A stretch of 64,000 bases of DNA from Albidovulum sp. (lineage in GTDB: Bacteria; Pseudomonadota; Alphaproteobacteria; Rhodobacterales; Rhodobacteraceae): positions 124,001-188,000 of the forward strand of contig JAPPFL010000032.1 in the NCBI GenBank assembly GCA_028823855.1, written 5' to 3'. Position 1 is the stretch's first letter, and each line of letters starts with the position of its first letter. This document shows, in pieces, positions 9,877-18,292 of this stretch. Below the pieces are notes generated by a model. The model made no database searches and was not told where the DNA came from. It was given only the letters and a program-made list of their open reading frames with translations. The position numbers and the translations under genes are program-made.

Positions 9877-11102
9877 GCCGACCTCATCGCCTGAACAGGT
9901 TGCAGCCAATGCAGACGGGCCATGGGATACATCGCCGCGAGAACGCTGCCGACGAATACGACAGTCGGCCCGGCGAACAACGATATCGCATTGAGATCAG
10001 GATAGAATCGGTCCGGAATATTGAACTGGCTCGCCATCTCTTCCATTCCTGGGTATGTAAAGCCGTGCGCCTCAAACCAGCTCGTCGCAATTCCTCCGAG
10101 CGCAACGCCAAGCGTTAGCCCGATCAAGCCGATCAAGACAGTCTCAAGCAGCACTAGCCTGCCTAGTCGTCCTGAAGATAAGCCAAGAGACATAACGATT
10201 CCGAATTCTCTTGTGCGCTCCAGCACGGACATCAACTGGGTGTTGAGTACGCTAAACATAACCAGGATCACTAATATCCCGTACATAAACCATGAACCTA
10301 TCAAATCGGCTTGAATTGCCTGCCTGAGGCCCGGCTGGAGGTCATTCCAGTCATGGACAACCAAGTTCTGGCCGCCGGGAAGTAGCGATTTTGCTTTCTC
10401 CGCGACGGCCTCCACCTCGAATAGGCTGGGAGCGTTGATAACCACGGCGTGGCCCGCACCCTCCATCGCAAAAGTTTCCTGGAAGAACTCGAGGGGCATC
10501 TGAGCAAGCGAGCGGTCCAGCTCGTCCACGCCGCTATCGAATATTCCGACGATGTTCACGACTGCCGCCGCGAACGAACCGTCCCGCGCGCTCCCCAGAA
10601 TAGTGAGCTCGTCGCCGATTTGCGCTTTTAGATTCAGCGCCAGGATGTCGCCGACGACGATTTCCGGAGCGTCCGGGTTGTCGAGGAAGCGGCCCTCGCT
10701 GACAAGGCTTGGAATCCTGGACGCGCGCGGCTCGAATTCAGGCTCGACGCCAATTATCAAAACGCCATAGGTGCGACTTTCACTGGACGCGAGCGTGAAG
10801 GCTTCGCCTCTCGCAGCAATTGAATTCAAGCCTAGTCCGGAACGCAAATCTTCCGCGACATCGCGAATCCGGGGAACGACTTGTCGAATTCGCTGTTTCT
10901 CCTTGTACCCGGCTTGCTGTACTTGCAGATGACCGGAAAACGCGCTGAGAGTGTTGTCGATCATCGCCTGGTAGGTACCCAGTTGCAGCGCGATGAGAAA
11001 GATAAGGAGGACATTGGAAAACACCATAGCTCCGGCCGTCAGCCAGGTGCGCCGGGGCTGGCGCCACAGATTGCGCCACGCCAGACGGAGAGTGATGCTC
11101 AT
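9873..11102 (-). CDS. FtsX-like (MacB/LolE-type) ABC permease 1
   Basis: A 409-residue permease with the same layout as its neighbour: N-terminal LAWRNLWRQPRRT, one membrane segment, a periplasmic domain of about 220 residues and three C-terminal membrane segments. The latter include VLNTQLMSVLERTREFGIVMSLGL. Both ends show ATGA overlaps (with the LolA-like gene before it and the second permease after it), indicating tight translational coupling. With the ATPase it would form a four-subunit complex in the inner membrane that extracts a lipid, lipoprotein or hydrophobic cargo. The cargo is inferred from the family only. Confidence 0.9.
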   Translation of the reverse strand: MSITLRLAWRNLWRQPRRTWLTAGAMVFSNVLLIFLIALQLGTYQAMIDNTLSAFSGHLQVQQAGYKEKQRIRQVVPRIRDVAEDLRSGLGLNSIAARGEAFTLASSESRTYGVLIIGVEPEFEPRASRIPSLVSEGRFLDNPDAPEIVVGDILALNLKAQIGDELTILGSARDGSFAAAVVNIVGIFDSGVDELDRSLAQMPLEFFQETFAMEGAGHAVVINAPSLFEVEAVAEKAKSLLPGGQNLVVHDWNDLQPGLRQAIQADLIGSWFMYGILVILVMFSVLNTQLMSVLERTREFGIVMSLGLSSGRLGRLVLLETVLIGLIGLTLGVALGGIATSWFEAHGFTYPGMEEMASQFNIPDRFYPDLNAISLFAGPTVVFVGSVLAAMYPMARLHWLQPVQAMRSA

Positions 11103-11851
11103 TCCCTTGGATTCTGAAGATTGGACAATGTAAACAAGATGTCGCGCAGCTGGACATCGAACTCCATCTCTTCCACGCGGATTTCAGTCCACTCGTCTTC
11201 CACTTCGACTTTGGCCATTCGCTGGCGGGTCGCAATCGTCCTCCCGCCGCTCTTGCCGATCGCCAGCGTCAATAGCGATTTCACGTGCGCGCCGTCCTGA
11301 TCGTAGAAGGCGTGCTCCAGAACGATGTAGTCGTCGCGGATTTTCAGCACTTCTCTTCCCCAGACAACGGCCGCTTCCTCATGGGGAATCGACTGGATAA
11401 CGTAGACTTCATGCCCTCGGCTGCGGCGGGTTTCCAAAAGCTTGTGGTCGTATTGATCTACAATATCGTCCGAACGGCTGATCTCCTTGTTCGAGAAATC
11501 CGAACCCATCCAATTCCGGTTCATCATGGACGATGGAATCTTGATAACGCGGTTTACTTTTGGCGAATACGTCCACATGCTGCCTTTCTTCGCCAGCGTA
11601 GCGTTTCCGGCATCTCGCCTCGGCTTGGTGACCCTCACCAGCGATTCGTCATCGCCTCGCGTCCAACTGCGCAATGTCATGGTGCGCTCCCAATCGGGTC
11701 GATGAATCTTCATCGTGATCACGCCGCGCGACGTGGAACCGCGCCATTGATCGATCGCCGCTTTGACGATATCTCGCGCACTTTCGCTCGCCGCCGCCTG
11801 GAAGGCCGCTAAAGCTATTATGGCCGCCAAAAGATTGGTGAAGGGCCGCAT
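11099..11851 (-). CDS. LolA-like outer-membrane lipoprotein-sorting protein
   Basis: About 250 residues with an N-terminal signal peptide (LLAAIIALAAFQAAA). The mature part begins with SARDIVKAAIDQWRGSTSRG. This is the start of the LolA-like family often annotated outer-membrane lipoprotein-sorting protein, in which a half-open beta barrel carries a hydrophobic ligand through the periplasm. The features VTKPRRDAGNATLAKKGSMW and YSPKVNRVIKIPSSMM are typical of that group. The frame opens at a GTG at 11878; the ATG at 11851 directly precedes the signal peptide and is chosen. Its stop overlaps the first permease start as ATGA. First gene of the five-gene envelope operon. Confidence 0.8.
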   Translation of the reverse strand: MRPFTNLLAAIIALAAFQAAASESARDIVKAAIDQWRGSTSRGVITMKIHRPDWERTMTLRSWTRGDDESLVRVTKPRRDAGNATLAKKGSMWTYSPKVNRVIKIPSSMMNRNWMGSDFSNKEISRSDDIVDQYDHKLLETRRSRGHEVYVIQSIPHEEAAVVWGREVLKIRDDYIVLEHAFYDQDGAHVKSLLTLAIGKSGGRTIATRQRMAKVEVEDEWTEIRVEEMEFDVQLRDILFTLSNLQNPRE

Positions 11852-12284
11852 AATTTTCAAGATTTCCCCCGACGACACTTGGAATCTAGTCCGGACCGAC
11901 CTTTCGCCTGCCTGGCCGGGACCGGATTCAAACGGCTAGGAACTCCGCCGATACATATAATTTGAACGAGAAACGGGGCGGTTTCAACTACCGCACCGGA
12001 TTGTGCGAAGCGACTGCGAAAATTGACAGGCATTGCGAATTCGAATTGCGCTCCGCAGTTCAGAGCTTCGCTGCATCGCTTTTCGACGATTGCCAATATC
12101 CAGCGCGATAGCCGCATGATACGGACGCGGAAGCGAATCTGCCGTTCCTATGTTCGCCACTCCCTAGGCCGCGCGATTCGCTGTTCGAGCGTCGGCACGG
12201 GAAGCTTTCAGGTGGGAAACTGGAAGCGGATTTTAATTCGGCGGCCATTTTAGGACGTTGAGCGATATTCGAGTCATCTGTTTG
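11852..12284. other. Gene-free stretch upstream of the envelope operon
   Basis: About 430 bases with no convincing gene on either strand; the frames that are open show no family motif. It must contain the promoter of the minus-strand LolA/FtsX operon and the 3' end of the importer operon that starts further right. No clear terminator hairpin or promoter was recognised. Confidence 0.5.
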
Positions 12285-13340
12285 TCAGGTAAGAGCTTCC
12301 CCTGTAATCGTGTCAAAAAAATGAATGCTTTCAGGCTGAGCGCTTAATTTCACTTGCTCGCCGACCTCCGGCGGGTTTCGCCCGTCGGCCTTCGCGATTA
12401 CCTCTCCCTGCTCTGTTCCAACATAGATGAGAGTTTCCGGTCCAAGCGGTTCGCGCACGGTAACTTGTCCCCAAACCAGGATATCCGCCCCTCCGGGATA
12501 CAGGTCCTCCGGCCTCACCCCGATCAATACTGGTCGCCCGTCCTCAAGCGCAAGGTCGGTTTCGATTTCGGATTCCGATCCTAATCGGACCGTTCCTCCC
12601 GCTACTTCGCCTGACAGCATGTTCATCGAAGGAGCTCCTATGAATTGAGCGACGAACGTGTTCGCCGGCTTGTGATAGACTTCGGCGGGAGTGCCGACCT
12701 GCTGAATATAGCCGTCTTTCATGATGACGATCCGGTCGGCCATGGTCATGGCTTCCACCTGGTCGTGGGTCACGAAAATTATCGTGTTGCCGACGCGTTG
12801 ATGGAGCTTTTTGATTTCAAGGCGCATTTGCGTACGCAATTGGGCGTCAAGGTTGGACAATGGTTCGTCGAAGAGAAACACGGCCGGGTCGCGTACCATC
12901 GCCCGTCCTATGGCGACTCGCTGGCGTTGCCCGCCGGAAAGCTGCGAGGGCTTCCGGCCAAGAAGTTCGGTCATGTCCAGGGTAGCGGCGACTTCTTCGA
13001 GGCGAGCCTTCTTGTCCGCTTTCGAAAGTTTTGAAGTGCGTAGTCCGAAGCCGATGTTTTTTCTGACCGTCATGTGCGGGTAGATCGCGTAGTTCTGGAA
13101 AACCATAGCGATGTTGCGGTCCTTCGGCTCTAGGTGGTTTACGAGCCGTCCCTCGATTTCGATCTCTCCAGAAGTCGTTTCCTCGAGTCCGGCGATTAGA
13201 CGCAGAGTCGTCGACTTGCCGCAGCCCGACGGTCCAACGAACACTACGAATTCGCCATCTTCGACCGAAAGGCTGAGTCCGTGAAGAACCTCCGTATTGT
13301 CGAACTTTTTCACAATATCGCGAAGGACGAGACTAGCCAT
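12285..13340 (-). CDS. ABC importer ATP-binding protein, MalK/UgpC type
   Basis: A 351-residue ATPase with Walker A GPSGCGKSTT (about residues 37-46), the Q-loop in NIAMVFQNYAIYPHMT, the signature LSGGQRQRVAIGRAMV and Walker B VFLFDEPLSNLDAQLR. A C-terminal TOBE/regulatory region (from about 240) contains LIGVRPEDLYP. This size and C-terminal domain define the MalK/UgpC/MsmX group, which powers carbohydrate and related importers. It is the last gene of the operon with two permeases, a binding protein and a lyase. It is the only MalK-type ATPase in the window, so it might also energise the ATPase-less importer at 32-36 kb. Confidence 0.92.
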   Translation of the reverse strand: MASLVLRDIVKKFDNTEVLHGLSLSVEDGEFVVFVGPSGCGKSTTLRLIAGLEETTSGEIEIEGRLVNHLEPKDRNIAMVFQNYAIYPHMTVRKNIGFGLRTSKLSKADKKARLEEVAATLDMTELLGRKPSQLSGGQRQRVAIGRAMVRDPAVFLFDEPLSNLDAQLRTQMRLEIKKLHQRVGNTIIFVTHDQVEAMTMADRIVIMKDGYIQQVGTPAEVYHKPANTFVAQFIGAPSMNMLSGEVAGGTVRLGSESEIETDLALEDGRPVLIGVRPEDLYPGGADILVWGQVTVREPLGPETLIYVGTEQGEVIAKADGRNPPEVGEQVKLSAQPESIHFFDTITGEALT

Positions 13341-13343
13341 GCG

Positions 13344-14828
13344 CTATCCTTCCAGCAGCAATCCAAAGGCGGTATCGAGGGAAGCGGCCGCTTTTCGTCG
13401 ATCGGAAACGCGCATCAGTTGCCGTCTGCGAATTTCATATATTTTTTTCTCATCGCTCTTGGCCGCATGCTCCAGAACCGACGAAGCGGGGCCTCCGGGA
13501 CGGTCCCGGCGCGCGATGAAGGTTTCGGGAGCTGTCGCTTCCTCGTACGCATCATCCGAGAGCTTTGTCTCCCTGCCCGTTTCCCGCTGGAACGCGTCCG
13601 CAAAAGCCCTGAATCCGCGCCGCAGCCCGCCGCCGGCCGAAATCACCGAATGCGTGGTGGCGGAGGCCACCGAGTGCGCCTGCCGGAAATTCAACCCTTC
13701 GTCCCGCACCAGCGTGTCTGCGAGCTCCGTGACGGTGATGCAGGCGGAATCGCAGTTAGCGATGACGCGGTTCGAATCAATCGAGCAAGCCGGCACGAAC
13801 GCCGAGAGCAAGGAAAGAGCGCGCTCGCCGCATTCAAAGGCCTTGTAGCCGTTCTGCTGCACCTCGGCCTCGCTGTCGTTCATGTCGGCGAAAGGCGTAT
13901 TGTGCATCGCGGTCATGATCATGTCGCACTGTGCGACGGCAAGGCTTGCAAGCAACCGCATGTGCTCGACCGCCACCGGATTTCGCTTCTGCGGCATGAT
14001 CGAAGAGACCTGCACTAGGCTGTCGGGCACGTGAAGCTGCCCGACCTCGAATGCGGTCCACTGGCCCATGTCCTGGATAACGCGGCCCAGGTGCAGGAAA
14101 ACGAGCTTAATCGCCGAGTAGAGACCGGTGATGTGATCCACTGATGCGATGCAGCCGTAGGAATTCAAGGCGATATCCCTGAAACCGAGCAAGTCGGATA
14201 CGCGCTGCCTGTCTATCGGGAAACCGGACGTGGTGATCGCGGCAGCGCCCATCGGGCATCGGTCGACATTTAGCAAGGCGGATTCAACGCGCGCCGCGTC
14301 GCGGATAAGCACTTCTACCACCGCCGAAAGGTAGTGCCCGAAGGTGGTCGGCTGCGCAGGCTGCCCGTGCGTGTATGCGACAATTATCGTATCGATTTCC
14401 TCGAGGGCCTTTGCCGTTAGCTTTTCTGCGAGGCCCAGTATCTTGCCTAGCATCCGTTCGGCTTTCTCGCGAAGCGCCATTCTGAAGCAGGTGTGCTCCA
14501 TGTCATTGCGCGAGCGGGCGACATGCAGCATGCCGCCGAGGTCGCCGAGTCGCTTGATGAGCTCAGCTTCGATCAGGAAAAAATAGTCTTCATGCTCGCC
14601 TGTGAATGCTAGAGCATCGATGTCGATTTCGCGGTCGATATCCCGAAGGGCTCCGGCGATCTTGCGCGTTTGGCCGCCGGACAAAATGCCGGTCTCGCAA
14701 AGCATCACCAGGTGCGCCCGGTTTATCGCGCTCATGTGACTGGCGTAGTGCGCCTTTACGGCATCGAATAGCGGGGCGAGCACCGTGTCCCGGTAGGTCG
14801 GATCGGGAAGCTTCGAGTAGCCCGTCAT
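13344..14828 (-). CDS. Argininosuccinate-lyase-family enzyme in an ABC importer operon
   Basis: A 494-residue member of the aspartase/fumarase superfamily, ArgH branch. Visible motifs are VARSRNDM (106-109 SRND), the catalytic THGQPAQPTTFGH (153-165), MGAAAITTSGFPIDR, and the flexible catalytic loop VSSIMPQKRNP (about 274-284) with its serine base. The frame is open much further upstream, but the ATG at 14828 overlaps the permease stop as ATGA and gives a family-like N-terminus (MTGYSKLPDP). These enzymes cleave a C-N bond and release fumarate. Being inside an importer operon, it is more likely to cleave an imported N-succinyl-type compound, as EDDS lyase does, than to serve arginine synthesis. 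That is inference. Confidence 0.82.
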   Translation of the reverse strand: MTGYSKLPDPTYRDTVLAPLFDAVKAHYASHMSAINRAHLVMLCETGILSGGQTRKIAGALRDIDREIDIDALAFTGEHEDYFFLIEAELIKRLGDLGGMLHVARSRNDMEHTCFRMALREKAERMLGKILGLAEKLTAKALEEIDTIIVAYTHGQPAQPTTFGHYLSAVVEVLIRDAARVESALLNVDRCPMGAAAITTSGFPIDRQRVSDLLGFRDIALNSYGCIASVDHITGLYSAIKLVFLHLGRVIQDMGQWTAFEVGQLHVPDSLVQVSSIMPQKRNPVAVEHMRLLASLAVAQCDMIMTAMHNTPFADMNDSEAEVQQNGYKAFECGERALSLLSAFVPACSIDSNRVIANCDSACITVTELADTLVRDEGLNFRQAHSVASATTHSVISAGGGLRRGFRAFADAFQRETGRETKLSDDAYEEATAPETFIARRDRPGGPASSVLEHAAKSDEKKIYEIRRRQLMRVSDRRKAAASLDTAFGLLLEG

Positions 14829-15706
14829 CCCTTGAGACCCGCCATAACGACGCCTCGGATAATGAACCGCTGAAAGATCAAGAAAACGATAAGGGTCGGA
14901 ATGGTCGAGATCGCCGCGCCGGTCATGATGAGTTCCCATTGCACATCCGCCTCGTCGCTGAAACTCGAAAGGCCCACGGGCAGCGTGTACATTTCCGTCG
15001 AGTTTGTCACGATGAGCGGCCAGATGAAAGCGGTCCAGTTGCCGAGGAATACGAAGATGGCCAGCGCGGCAAGGGCGGGTCGCACCAGCGGCATCGCCAC
15101 GGTCCACCAAATCTGCAGTTCGTTTAGCCCGTCGATTCTCGCGGCCTCGATGAAATCGTCCGGCACGGTCTCGAAGAATTGCTTCATGAGAAACGTTCCG
15201 AAGGCGGTCATTAGCCCCGGAAACATAATGCCCCAGTAGCTGTCGAGCCACCCGAAGGCCTGGGACATCAAATACCAAGGGATGACGAGCATTTCCGTGG
15301 GGATCATTAGCGTGGAAAGGATTGCGATGAAGACGATGTAGCGCCCCGGAAACCGGAACTTGCAAAGCGTGTAGCCAACAAGGCTGTCGAATAGGACATT
15401 CGACACGGTAGTTATCGTCGCTATTATCATCGAATTGATGAACCACGCGTAGAACCTGCCGTCCTCCAGAACATACGTGTAGTTTTCCAAATGCGGTTCG
15501 TCGGGAATCAGGGCGAGATTATAGATCTCGTGCGGCCACTTGAGCGAAGTCGAAATCATGAATGCAATCGGCGCCACCATCATGATTCCGCCCGCGAATA
15601 GCAGGAGCCAGCGAACAATCTGCTCCAAGTTGGCGGGCTTGCCGGGCGTTCGCGCAACCAGCAGCGTTTTCGAACTGGCCCGGAGTTCTGAATCGGTTGC
15701 TGCCAT
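14825..15706 (-). CDS. ABC importer permease, MalG type
   Basis: A 293-residue inner-membrane permease with six predicted membrane segments and the binding-protein-dependent transport motif EAARIDGLNELQIWWTVAMPLVRPALAA (EAA loop, about residues 185-212), which contacts the ATPase. It overlaps the downstream lyase start by four bases and lies one base after the MalF-type permease. An N-terminal tail of about 30 hydrophilic residues precedes the first membrane segment. Confidence 0.92.
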   Translation of the reverse strand: MAATDSELRASSKTLLVARTPGKPANLEQIVRWLLLFAGGIMMVAPIAFMISTSLKWPHEIYNLALIPDEPHLENYTYVLEDGRFYAWFINSMIIATITTVSNVLFDSLVGYTLCKFRFPGRYIVFIAILSTLMIPTEMLVIPWYLMSQAFGWLDSYWGIMFPGLMTAFGTFLMKQFFETVPDDFIEAARIDGLNELQIWWTVAMPLVRPALAALAIFVFLGNWTAFIWPLIVTNSTEMYTLPVGLSSFSDEADVQWELIMTGAAISTIPTLIVFLIFQRFIIRGVVMAGLKG

Positions 15707-15707
15707 G

Positions 15708-16610
15708 CTAGCGGTCTCGCAGGATGCGCAGCTGGACTAGGCTTACAATAAGCAAGATCAGGAATAGCACTACGGTCTGCGCAGCTGCATAGCCCATGTT
15801 GAAGTCCGTAAACGCGCTTTGGTAGATCATAAGGACAAGAGGCTTGGTCGAGTTCAAGGGTCCGCCGGGATCGCCCGTGGTCATGTTGAAAACGTGGTCG
15901 AAAATGCGGAGAAAGCCGATCGAGGAGAACACCACGATAAAGACGATCGTGGGCTTCAGCAGCGGTATGGTTATCTCGAATAGCACCGTCCAGTTGGATA
16001 CGCCGTCGATCCGGGCGGCTTCGTAGTAGCTGCGCGGGATCGCTCGCAAGCCCGCCATGAAGATTATCACTTGGAACCCCAAGCCCGCCCACACGGCCGG
16101 AGCCAGGATCGCGGGAAGAGCGAAGGATGTGGAACGCAGAAACTCGATCTGCGGAATGCCCGTCGCGGCCAGGAAATTGTTGAAGAGTCCAATGGGCACG
16201 GGCTGGTAGAACCATCGCCAGACCCAAGCCATGGCAACCGCCGATGTCATGAACGGAAGAAAGTAGAGCATTCTTAGGAATCCGTGCATGAACCTTAGCT
16301 TGTCGAGGTGGTATGCAATCGCGAACGATACCACTAGGCTGACCGGCGTGCCTATCAGAAGATAGACAAAGGTGTTTTTGAACACTTTCCAGAAGACGGG
16401 ATCATTCCAGAGCTTGTCGTAGTTTTTCCAGCCCGCCCAGGCTCTGTCCCCGAGCAGGTTCCAATCCTGGAATGATATCACCATCGCGTTGAAAGTAGGA
16501 TAGAATCGGATCACCGCATAGAAAACGACGGGGATAGCAAGAAACGCCCACGCCCAAACGATCTGCTTTTGGCGAACAGAGAGGCTGCGATACATCGCTT
16601 TCGCGCTCAA
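15708..16610 (-). CDS. ABC importer permease, MalF/UgpA type
   Basis: A 300-residue permease. After a short hydrophilic start it has the first membrane segment (WAWAFLAIPVVFYAVIRFYPTF split across two helical turns) and five more. The EAA loop is YEAARIDGVSNWTVLFEITIPLLKPT. It pairs with the MalG-type permease to form the channel. The gap to the binding-protein gene upstream (73 bases) holds an inverted repeat, described separately. Confidence 0.92.
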   Translation of the reverse strand: MSAKAMYRSLSVRQKQIVWAWAFLAIPVVFYAVIRFYPTFNAMVISFQDWNLLGDRAWAGWKNYDKLWNDPVFWKVFKNTFVYLLIGTPVSLVVSFAIAYHLDKLRFMHGFLRMLYFLPFMTSAVAMAWVWRWFYQPVPIGLFNNFLAATGIPQIEFLRSTSFALPAILAPAVWAGLGFQVIIFMAGLRAIPRSYYEAARIDGVSNWTVLFEITIPLLKPTIVFIVVFSSIGFLRIFDHVFNMTTGDPGGPLNSTKPLVLMIYQSAFTDFNMGYAAAQTVVLFLILLIVSLVQLRILRDR

Positions 16611-16649
16611 CCGCCCCGAGCCGACTCGGGGATTTCCGAAATTGGCGGT

Positions 16650-16676
16650 GGAGCCCCGGATAGGGCTCGGGGCTCC
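16650..16676 (-). terminator. Intercistronic hairpin after the binding-protein gene
   Basis: A perfect 9-bp inverted repeat, ggagccccg at 16650-16658 and cggggctcc at 16668-16676, with a 9-base loop. It has no T-run in the direction of transcription. It lies between the binding-protein gene and the permease genes of one operon. In such operons a hairpin at this place usually protects the upstream mRNA and reduces read-through, so that binding protein exceeds permease. The role is inferred. Confidence 0.6.
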
Positions 16677-16683
16677 TCGCTAC

Positions 16684-17940
16684 TTAGTTATAGTACTCGT
16701 CAAGCAGCTTTTGCTCGGCTTCAGCGGCGGCGGCGATACTGTCGGCGGCCGACTGGCCTTCAAGGTCAATGCGCTGAACCATGTCGATAAGTATCTGGCG
16801 CTGTGCGCTCTCATTGGCAAACTTCGTCGTGTTTGCGTAGGCGAGACCTCGAATGAAAGGACCGAACACGTCGTCGTTCGCGTTGGCTTCGGTCAGGCCC
16901 ACCGACGGCTTGGCTGGAAGTTCGCCGACCACATCGAGCCAAATCTGCATTGCTTCGTCGGAGGTCACGTATTGCATGAATTTTACTGCGGCATCGTACT
17001 TCTCGCCTTCCGCCTTGGTGGTGATGGCGTTCACCCAGTAGGACGAGTAGTTTGACTTCATGCCGTCCGCGTTCATCGGCAGCTCTGTCACTCCCCAACT
17101 CAATCCTCTCGTCTTGTTAAGCGAACCGATGCGGAATGATCCGTCGATGTGCATTCCCGCGCGGCCGGCCTTGAAGGCGGCTTGCGGCTCGTCCATGAAT
17201 CCGAAGGCGGTGACTTTGTGTTCGTTGGCGAGGCCAACGTAGAACTCCGCCGCCATAACGCCTGCGTCGGAGTTGTAGTTGACCGTTTTATAGTCATCCT
17301 GATAAGGGTCGCCGCCGAACTGGCGCACGAGAACTTCGCGGAACCAGTGGTGGTCCTGCGCGTTCATGCCCGCCGTGATGCCGACTTGCGTAATGTTGCC
17401 CGCGGCGTCGGTCTTTGTCAGTTTTTTGGCGGTCTCGACCAATTCGTCCAGCGTTTTCGGAGGCCCGTCTATACCGGCTTCTTCAAACAGGCGCTTGTTG
17501 TAAAATAGCGCCAGCGAGCGGACGGCGGTGGGCAGAGCCCAATAATTGTCGCCATCCCGCATCGCGCCTACCATTGGGAAAAACTCCTCGCCAATCATAT
17601 CCGGCGGAAATGCGTCGTTCGGCAGCGGCTGAATCAGATTCGCGGCGACATAGTCGTTCAGCCAGCCGTAGAACAGCTGTACAACGTCAGGGCCTTCGCC
17701 CGCGGGAATCGCCGCCGCAACTTTGGTGCGGTAGTCGGCGTAGGGGAAGTGGGTCATCGTTACTTTGATATCGGGATTGGCAGCCTCGAAGTTCTCGATC
17801 AACTGCTCCATCGCGCTGACGCGGGCATCAAAAAAGTATTGCCAGTACTCGATTTCGACTTCGGCTTTTGCGGTTCCCGCCGCTAGCGCGAGGACTGTCC
17901 CAATCGCAACCGTAGCGGATTTGAATCGTATTCCATACAT
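16684..17940 (-). CDS. ABC importer extracellular solute-binding protein, family 1
   Basis: A 418-residue periplasmic binding protein with a clear signal peptide (SATVAIGTVLALAAGTAKA) and the family 1 opening EIEYWQYFFDARVSAMEQLIENFEAAN (given here for the start of the first lobe). The frame is open to 18012, but the ATG at 17940 has AGGAGG eight bases upstream and places the signal peptide at the N-terminus. It is the first and probably most strongly expressed gene of the operon binding protein, MalF, MalG, lyase, ATPase. Ligand unknown; the lyase suggests something other than a plain sugar. Confidence 0.9.
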   Translation of the reverse strand: MYGIRFKSATVAIGTVLALAAGTAKAEVEIEYWQYFFDARVSAMEQLIENFEAANPDIKVTMTHFPYADYRTKVAAAIPAGEGPDVVQLFYGWLNDYVAANLIQPLPNDAFPPDMIGEEFFPMVGAMRDGDNYWALPTAVRSLALFYNKRLFEEAGIDGPPKTLDELVETAKKLTKTDAAGNITQVGITAGMNAQDHHWFREVLVRQFGGDPYQDDYKTVNYNSDAGVMAAEFYVGLANEHKVTAFGFMDEPQAAFKAGRAGMHIDGSFRIGSLNKTRGLSWGVTELPMNADGMKSNYSSYWVNAITTKAEGEKYDAAVKFMQYVTSDEAMQIWLDVVGELPAKPSVGLTEANANDDVFGPFIRGLAYANTTKFANESAQRQILIDMVQRIDLEGQSAADSIAAAAEAEQKLLDEYYN

Positions 17941-18292
17941 GTTCGGGCCTCCTAGAGTGCGCAGGAAAATCATCTGCGGATAAACTTGGCATCGCCAAGA
18001 TTCGTGCCGCATACTTAGAGCGATACGATTGCAATATCAAGAAAAGGGGTCTAGCGGTCCAAACAAATCGGCATGGCCGCCACGATAAGCGAAACAGCCG
18101 CTTTTTCGCGGAAGCCGGTTCATCAACAGGATATCGCAACAGGACCGAAACAGTGCCAAATTCAATTTACCGCCGGACTTCGAAGATCAATTTCGACTGC
18201 TCCTCTCAAAATATTTACGCTACGCGGCCCGGCGCCTGGCGCTTGTTCGCGGAGAGTCGCATGCTCCGAATTTGCAGGCAAGGGCCGCGATA
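17941..18292. promoter_or_regulatory. Divergent control region between importer operon and PIG-L gene
   Basis: About 350 bases between two outward-facing starts. It must hold the promoters of both the minus-strand importer operon and the plus-strand deacetylase gene. The only distinct element seen is the AGGAGG ribosome site of the binding-protein gene at about 17949-17954. No operator was recognised. Confidence 0.45.

Noticed and set aside
14829-15446. N-terminal 206-residue extension of the argininosuccinate-lyase-like frame
   Set aside because: It overlaps the MalG permease gene entirely in another frame and has an arginine/histidine-rich shadow composition. The ATGA-coupled start at 14828 is correct.
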